Shown: positions 57,586 to 64,000 of the stretch, piece by piece
How the letters are laid out: each line of letters starts with the position of its first letter
Position numbering within the stretch: position 1 is the stretch's first letter
From: Triatoma infestans
Lineage: Eukaryota > Arthropoda > Insecta > Hemiptera > Reduviidae
Length of the DNA: 64,000 nucleotides
Assembly (NCBI GenBank): GCA_011037195.1
Contig: JAAEAF010002324.1
Span: 173,284-237,283, forward strand
Reading direction: 5' to 3'
Made by a program: the position numbers and the translations under genes
Notes under the pieces: model-generated
Databases searched by the model: none
What the model was told of the DNA's origin: nothing
Seen by the model: the letters and a program-made list of their open reading frames with translations, nothing else

Positions 57586-58050
57586 AAGATAGCACTTCAG
57601 AGGAAAAAATAACCCCACCCCTCAATCAAAAGTCCCCAATGAAAATTCTCGGAGAAATATTTGACAAATTGTAAAGTAGTATAGCTCATTGTATATATTG
57701 TATACCCTCATAGTATAGGTGTATTTGATATTATAAGCTTAAAGAAAATTTTTGGAAAAAGGCTTTTTTAAAAAAAAATTGCTGAAAACTGAAACAACTG
57801 TTCAGAAAGGAACGCCAATTGGAATTTTGGAAATATATTTAATTCTAATTAATATTACTTAGATGATACAACTATATAATACATTGAAATAACACTTTAG
57901 AGGAAAACATAACCCCATCCCACATCAAAATGCTCCATTAAATGAATTTTCCCACAGAAATGTTTCAAATCAAAGTTATAATTCTTTGTATGCGTAGTTT
58001 AACAAGTTTGAAGAAATTTGTAAAAGCCGTTTTCGAAAAAACACAAAAAA

Positions 58051-58185
58051 TTACTTTCTCTTACTCCTATAGTAAGAGGAAGTATTATAATCGTGTCAAA
58101 TTTTCGATATCCAGTTTTCACCGGAAATATCCGTTTTGAGGTCACTTGAGTCCAAAAAAGTGGTTTTTAGAAAATGGTTTGTGTA

Positions 58186-58217
<32 letters not shown>

Positions 58218-58763
58218 CAGCATAGCTCAAAAACGAAAAACCACAGAAAGTTGAAACTTGATATTCCATTTAGGTATCACCATGGAATCCTCAACCGGAA
58301 GTACCACTTTACTAGTTTTTTTTTTTTTTACTTTTTTGCGACTTTCTCAAAAATGGCTCCAATGATTTTCTTCAAACTTATTACATCAACTACACATACA
58401 ATGAGCTACAACCTTTATTTAAAACATTTCTCTGGGAAAATTTATTAAAGGGCACTTTTGGTGGAGGTGGGGACACGGTTTCCTCTAAAGTGCTAGTTCA
58501 GTTTATTATATAATTCTATCATCTAAATAATATTAATTAGAATTAAATATGTTTTTGAAAATCCCGATTTTCATGAAAATTAACAAAGCGGAAGTGCGGT
58601 TTTTACTGAAGTTTCTTTCAGTTTTTGTGATTTTCTCCATAAAAACACCAACGAATTTCATTAAATTTTGTATACTAACTATAAAGTTAGCCAATTATAA
58701 TTTTGAATACTGGATTAAGAGAAAGTTGTGTGAGTGTTTCACACCAGATTTTTTTTTTTTTTG
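58051..58763 (-). repeat. Family C, one-module copy
   Basis: From the hairpin CTCTTACTCCTATAGTAAGAG to TTTCACACCAGA and a T-run. It is preceded by the A-run of the older copy and followed by a short older family C piece (58764-58805, GCCTCAGGTGATCTAAAAAC). Confidence 0.9.
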
Positions 58764-58805
58764 CCTCAGGTGATCTAAAAACGCGTATTTCCGGTAAAAT
58801 CAGAA

Positions 58806-59284
58806 TAAAAATACAAATACAATTTATAAATCTGGGTAAATGACAATTTTATTTTATTTTTTATTAATTAATATTCCTTTCTATAATAAATAACTATCGT
58901 AGTAATTAACATTCTCTTTAATGAATATAATTTTTTTTGTTTTTTCATCCACACATGAACAAATTATATTTATTCACATGTTTGGACTTGTTCCAGATGT
59001 TGTTATATAAAATATCATTTGCGGCCTTCAATTAAAAAGTATTTCATATTTCATTTGCTTTAATTAATATCGATATTAATGTTCTTGAATATTATATCTA
59101 TATAAATAAGTTTCTAGTACGTTTGACAAATAAATAAATCAGTTACAATAAATCACAATAATACATTTTATAGTTTTAATAGATGTTCTTGACACTTATA
59201 ACTAATTTTATTGCTTTAAAAATACAAACAAGGTCATAAAACTAATTGTACGTATTAGACTATTATTCAACATAAATTAGTTTT
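58806..59284. other. AT-rich DNA
   Basis: No feature recognised. Confidence 0.4.
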
Positions 59285-59402
59285 ATTTACTTTTTCTTAC
59301 TGCTAAGTAAGAGGAAGTATTTATAATTGTGAACAAATTTCGATATCGAATTTTCACTTGAAATACATGTGTTTAAGGTTCCCTGAGGCCAAGAAAAAAA
59401 TA

Positions 59403-60476
59403 AATCTGGTGTGAAACACTCACACAACATTCTCTTACTCCAGTTTTCAAAAATTTAACTGACAAATTTTAGAGATTGTGTTAAATTTTAGTTTAATGAA
59501 ATTCGTTGGAGTTCGTCGAACACTGAAAAAAAAAATGTTCAGTAAAAGCGCATTTCCGGTTTACTAATTTTCTTGAAACTCGGAATTTTAGCCATCTATT
59601 TATTTGTAATTAATTTTGTTTGGATGATAGAATTGTACTCGTATAATCAACTATGATAGCATTTTAGAGAAAAACATAACCCAACCCCCCTCCCAAAAGT
59701 ACCCTTAAATGAATATTTCCAGAGACATATTCTAAATAAAAGTTGTAAGTCTTTTAAATGTATGGTTGATATAACAAGTTTGAAAAAAATTGTCAGAGCC
59801 ATTTTTTGAAAAAAACGCAAGAAAGTAAAAAAAAAAAAACAAAAAAAAAAACAGAAAACTGAAAAATACATTTCACGAAAAACACACTTCCGGTCATTCG
59901 ATTTTTTTTCAATCTCGGAATTTCAACAACATATTTAATTCTAATTAATATTATTTAGCTGATAGAATTATGTATTAAACTGAATTATGTATTAGAACTA
60001 TGTGGAAGCACTTTAGAGGCCAAACCACCCACACCACCTCTCCCCTAAAAGTGCCCTTAAATGCATTTTCCCGCAAAAATGTTACAAATAAAAATGGTAA
60101 ATCTTTGTGGTGTAGTTAATAAAACAAGTTAGAGCCATTTTGGAAAAAATTGCAAAAATGTGAAAAAAACCACTTAGTAAAGTGGTACTTCCAGTAGAGG
60201 AATTTTGACCGCTGACTTACTGTCAGATTCCATGGCGATACCTAAACGGAATATCAAGTTTGAACTTTCTACGATTTTTCGTTTTTGAGCTATGCCGTTC
60301 ACATACATACATACACACATACAGACACTTTTGCTAACACCACTTTTGCCGGACACATTTGCTAAAAACCACTTTTTTGGACCCAGGGGACCTCAAAACG
60401 GGTATTTCCGGTGAAAACTCGATAACGAAAATTTAACAATTACAATACATGCTCTTACTAGGAGTAAGTGAAAGTA
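59403..60476 (+). repeat. Family C, full copy with two modules
   Basis: From TCTGGTGTGAAACACTCAC to CTCTTACTAGGAGTAAG and TGAAAGTAAAAA. CAT repeats (CATACATACATACACACAT) replace the CA tract. Confidence 0.9.
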
Positions 60477-60477
60477 A

Positions 60478-60690
60478 AAAATCTGGTGTGAAACACTCAC
60501 ACAACTTTCTCTTACTCCTGTTCTCAAAATTATAATTGACAAATGTTATAGGTAGTTTGTTACCAAATTTAACGAAATTCGTCGAAAATTTCGACAGGGG
60601 ACCTCAAAACGGATATTTCCGGTGAAAGCTCGATACCGAAAATTTGACACGATTACAAAACGTCCTCTTACTAGGAGTAAGAGAAAGTAA
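60478..60690 (+). repeat. Family C, internally deleted copy of about 210 bp
   Basis: Only the first 115 bases (to GAAATTCGTCGAAAATTTCG) and the last 100 bases (from GGGGACCTCAAAACGG) remain. It abuts the preceding copy head to tail. Confidence 0.85.
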
Positions 60691-61550
60691 AAATGGTTTT
60701 TAGAAAATGGTGTGTATGTGTATGTATATGAACAGCATAGCTCAATACCGAAAAAAATCGCAAAAAGTTTAAACTTGATATTCCGTTAATGTGGTGATCC
60801 GAACAGTAAGTTATTTGTCAAAAATTCCTCAACCGGAAATAACACTTTACTGAATGCATGTTTCACTTTTCTTTCTTTTTGTGCGATTTTCTCCCTAAAA
60901 TTGCTCCAATAATTTTCTTTAAACTTGCTGCATCTAGTACGGATATCTGAGCTCTACAACTTTAATTTGAATGTTTCCTCCAGGAAAATTCATTTATGGG
61001 CACTTTAGTGTGAGGCAAGGTTAGATTTTCCACCTAAAGTACTATTTTCAATTTATTACATAATTCTATTGCCTAAATAATATTATTTAGATTGAAATAT
61101 GTTGTGGAAATTCCGGGTTTTAACGGAAAATTATTTTTCAGTTTTCTGCTGTTTTCTTTAAAAAAACTTGAAATACTAGCTACACATGAAAAGCGCTACA
61201 ACTTTTGTTTATAAATATTTCTTCAATAAACTCTTAAGAGAATTTTTGAGCGAGAGGCGGGGTATATTTTCGTCTAAAGTACTATCTTATTTAATTATAC
61301 GAGTACATTCTACCATCATAATCAAAATTAATTATTAGAAATAAATTCCGAGTTTCCAGAAAATTAGTAAACCTGAAGGGGGGGGGGTTTTACTGAACAG
61401 TTTTGTTTTCCCCAGTTTTCGCAATTTTCTCTATAAAAATACCAGCGAGTTACATTAAATTTCATATAATAACTATAAAATTTGTCAATTACCATTTTGT
61501 AAACTGCAGTATGAGAAAATTGTGTGACTGTTTCACACTAGATTATTTTA

Positions 61551-61703
61551 TTTTATTTTTCATGAACTCGGGGATGTGCCGAATGTGATTGCGGATCTGG
61601 CGGAGAATAAGATACACAATAATGGACTTGCTTGACATCATATACACCGCTGAGTGACTGAGTTTTGAGTTAAGATTATTATTCTTTTAACTTGTAATAT
61701 ATT
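61551..61703. other. AT-rich DNA
   Basis: No feature recognised. Confidence 0.4.
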
Positions 61704-62524
61704 TGTTATGGTGGTTGGTTGCGCAGAGCTGGAAAGCATCAGAGACATTTTCCGTGGTAGCCTGCTTCATTTTGTGGTCATCGACCGGTTTCGGGCGTTC
61801 GCCCATCTTCAGGATGCGTTTGTCAGACAGTGTGATAACACAGACTTGCACAGAGTAAATTCAGTTTATACACTCATACACTCATAATGATTATTTTTTA
61901 AATAAATATTAACTGTTTAATTAAAAAATCCTTTTAAATTATTTAACTAGAGGGTAGATAAGAATAATATAAGAATGTCTACTAACAAGACCCAAGAGCA
62001 TTTTGACTTCAAATTTACAAGTTTCTGGAAGAATTTGCTCTGTGCAAGTCTGTGTTATCACACTGTCTGACAAACGCATCCTGATCAAATTTACAAGTTT
62101 TCTGGAAGAATTTGCTCTGTGCAAGTCTGTGTTACAAACTGTCTGACAAGACGCATCCTGACAAATTTACAAGTTTCGAGAATTTGCTCTGTGCAAGTCG
62201 GTGTACACACACTTCTGCAACGCATCCTGAGTCAAATTACAAGTTTCGGGAAGAATGTGCTCTTGTGCAATCTGTTTTATCACACTGTCTGACAAACGCA
62301 TCCTTATCAATTTACAATTTTCTGCAAGAATTTGCTCTTGCAACTGTGTTATCACACTGTCCTGACAAACGCATCCTGATCAAATTTACAAGTTTCTGGA
62401 AGAATTTGCTCTGTGCAATTCTGTGTTATCACACTGTCTGACAAACGCATCCTGAAGATGGGCGAACGCCCGAAACCGTCGATGACCACAAAATGAAGCA
62501 GGCTATCAAGGAAAATGTCTCTGA
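61704..62524 (+). mobile_element. Foldback element, family A (copy A8) with captured DNA and a tandem array
   Basis: The left arm (61704-61880) begins GTTATGGTGGTTGG. The right arm (about 62440-62524) ends GAAAATGTCTCTGA. Between them lie a 147-bp copy of nearby DNA (61886-62032) and an array of six units of 71-76 bp (62010-62455). No clear target duplication was found. Confidence 0.85.
62010..62455 (+). repeat. Six-unit chimeric tandem array, period about 75 bp
   Basis: Units start at about 62010, 62086, 62162, 62233, 62308 and 62381. Each joins CAAATTTACAAGTTTCTGG (from the captured flank) to GAATTTGCTCTGTGCAAGTC and CACACTGTCTGACAAACGCA (from the family A arm). The outer units are nearly identical; the third and fourth are more diverged. 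Confidence 0.92.
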
Positions 62525-62875
62525 GCACATATTTTTATTGTTTTGTTAACTATTATAAAAATTAAATAGCTTTCTCTTTCTGTCTAGGTAATTTCATTGA
62601 TACATTAATGAATTAAGATTACTTTTGATTGATAGGATTGTATTATAGGTCCCATCTTTGGAGAGATATCTAAATATAATTTAAATATTCGCTTTCATTA
62701 TCTCAAGATTCAGAAAGACAATCTTGGAGTTACCATTTGCACAGTCTATGATATAAGATATTGACTTATAAATTGAAATATTATTATAATTGTATATCAT
62801 AATGCAATTTATTGTGCACAGAAGTTAAAATTTTAACATAAGGAAACAAAACTTACAAAACCTGATAACTAGGGA
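62525..62875. other. AT-rich DNA
   Basis: No feature recognised. Confidence 0.4.
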
Positions 62876-63023
62876 AATGATTATTTTTTTAAATAAATAT
62901 TAACTGTTTAATTAAAAAATCCTTTTAAATTATTTAACTAGAGGTTAGATAAGAATAATATAAGAATGTCTACTAACAAGACCCAAGAGCATTTTGACTT
63001 CAAATTTACAAGTTTCTGGAAGA
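62876..63023 (+). repeat. 148-bp segment duplicated inside foldback A8
   Basis: It matches 61886-62032 almost perfectly, with differences confined to a T-run and one or two bases. It lies 351 bp beyond the right end of A8. Confidence 0.92.
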
Positions 63024-64000
63024 TAAGATCCAATTAAATTAAGTCTCCAATTTGAAATTTTAACATTCCAAAAGAATATACATATACATATATTTACAAA
63101 TTAGTATGGGCCAACTTAGAGCTTTACGCATAGAGCTAATTGAAAGGAAAAGAAAATCAACAATAAAACAAAGATGAGTCTTCTCAGAGATCTTGGTAGA
63201 GTCTGAGTTTCTCAATCTTCTGGATGGAGTAGGGTCGCCTATGTGGTAATGTAAAGCTGAGGGTACTGGGTGAATCGACAGGAAGAAATTGTCCGTTAGC
63301 TTAGCCATGTGTGTTGTAATATGATTTGTATTGGGGGAGGGTAAATTAAATATGTTAATTAATCATTAATTATTATAATTCATAATTGAAAACTTCTCTA
63401 GAGGGATCTCGTGAGGTCTGTTTTCATACAGGAGTTGGAGAGGATGAAAGACAAATTAATATATAGATTCAAAAAATATATAATTACAATAAACAATAAA
63501 TTTCAAAAATTAATAAATACAATATTGAGATACAACAACATAAGCGTCTTTGTCATTTGGGAGAAATAGCTTTTTATGAAACTTACATATTTACATTTAT
63601 TCTAAGTTGAAGAAGGTTGGGTTTCTTGGGGCACTTCCACCACTCACTACTGTAACATGGCTTCTTCTAATGATAGATTTCACTCATTTTACGGTATAAA
63701 TTTTGAACTGGCGTCTTCCTAAAAGGGTCCACCTTATACGTATATTCTACCTCCACCTTGGAGAAAGTCAGAAGAGGGAAATTCCATGTGTCCTAAATAA
63801 ATGTAATGATAAAGGTAGGCCAGGTATCTCTGACTCAACTAACTGTTTCTTTTGTGCCTTCCAATCTTCAAAAAACCCAAATTTATAAATATATACATCG
63901 GAAAAAATTCCTTACTTTACAATCGTAAAATATATAACAAGAATATATTTCGATACAATTTACATTTATTAATTCGCCCAAAGATGTACACATTACAGTA
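63024..64000. other. AT-rich DNA
   Basis: Short frames on both strands lack domains and splice support. Nothing else recognised. Confidence 0.4.

Larger units (their letters stand above)
56200..58050 (+). repeat. Family C, older copy interrupted by SINE plus family C
   Basis: It begins as an eroded ACTGGTGTCTGGAACACTC at 56202, runs to 56645, and resumes at 57586 with AAGATAGCACTTCAGAGG. The duplicated AAGATAGCACTT at 56634-56645 and 57586-57597 is the target of the insertion. Confidence 0.8.
59285..61550 (-). repeat. Family C, older copy interrupted by two younger ones
   Basis: The start lies at 59285-59395 (TTTTTCTTACTGCTAAGTAAG). The continuation lies at 60690-61550 (GGTTTTTAGAAAATGGTGTG to TTTCACACTAGATT). 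The break falls in the A-run after GAGGCCAAG. Confidence 0.85.

Noticed and set aside
57115..58448. Many similar 60-110 codon frames across 27-62 kb
   Set aside because: They all fall in family C copies, vary in frame and length, and have no consistent start or domain.
62010..62455. CRISPR-like array
   Set aside because: The repeats are contiguous without unique spacers and derive from a transposon arm; the DNA is eukaryotic.

Overview
This is an AT-rich stretch of animal nuclear DNA, most likely arthropod. Evidence: Jockey-like and other non-LTR retrotransposon debris, a BEL/Pao integrase, Tc1, mariner, PIF/Harbinger, hAT and Helitron remnants, two tRNA-derived SINE families, GT-AG intron borders, and no operons, ribosome binding sites or long bacterial-type reading frames. 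The species cannot be fixed from the sequence alone.

Host gene. Only one host gene is supported, on the minus strand. An internal exon (20708-21017) with a clean acceptor and donor encodes an extracellular stalk, one membrane helix and the start of a cytoplasmic tail. A terminal exon (10107-10213) with acceptor and stop codon has the matching phase, so the two can be joined across an intron of about 10.5 kb. The protein family was not recognised. The rest of the window would be intron, 3' untranslated region or flanking DNA.

Repeats. Two families dominate. Family C is a 0.7-1.0 kb element. It starts with TCTGGTGTGAAACA, contains one or two copies of a module of about 300 bp, has a CA-rich tract, and ends in a perfect hairpin. 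There are about 24 full or partial copies, many nested in each other, and they lie next to A-runs. Family A is a foldback element with conserved arms, different cargo between the arms, and target duplications of 10-13 bp. One family A copy (61704-62524) carries a duplicate of nearby flanking DNA plus a six-unit array made of that DNA fused to its own arm.

Layout. 1-3400: Jockey 3' end, a large inverted repeat (family B), a tandem duplication and foldback A1. 4200-7800: SINEs and a retrotransposon RNase H remnant. 8400-10100: poly-T tracts beside the terminal exon. 10470-12830: foldbacks A2 and A3. 14600-15830: Harbinger element. 17100-18670: SINE, Tigger-like MITE and hAT nested together. 18845-20455: family C split by a LINE. 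20708-21017: host exon. 27166-31560: family C cluster with SINE and Pao integrase. 33413-34845: Tc1 element. 36983-38061: foldback A6. 39135-40413: Helitron. 41370-49985: family C, mariner, MITE and Harbinger. 50170-54300: reverse transcriptase and RNase H remnants with a second Tigger-like MITE. 54478-61550: SINEs and nested family C. 61704-63023: foldback A8 and its duplicated flank. All transposase and retrotransposon genes seen here are broken.
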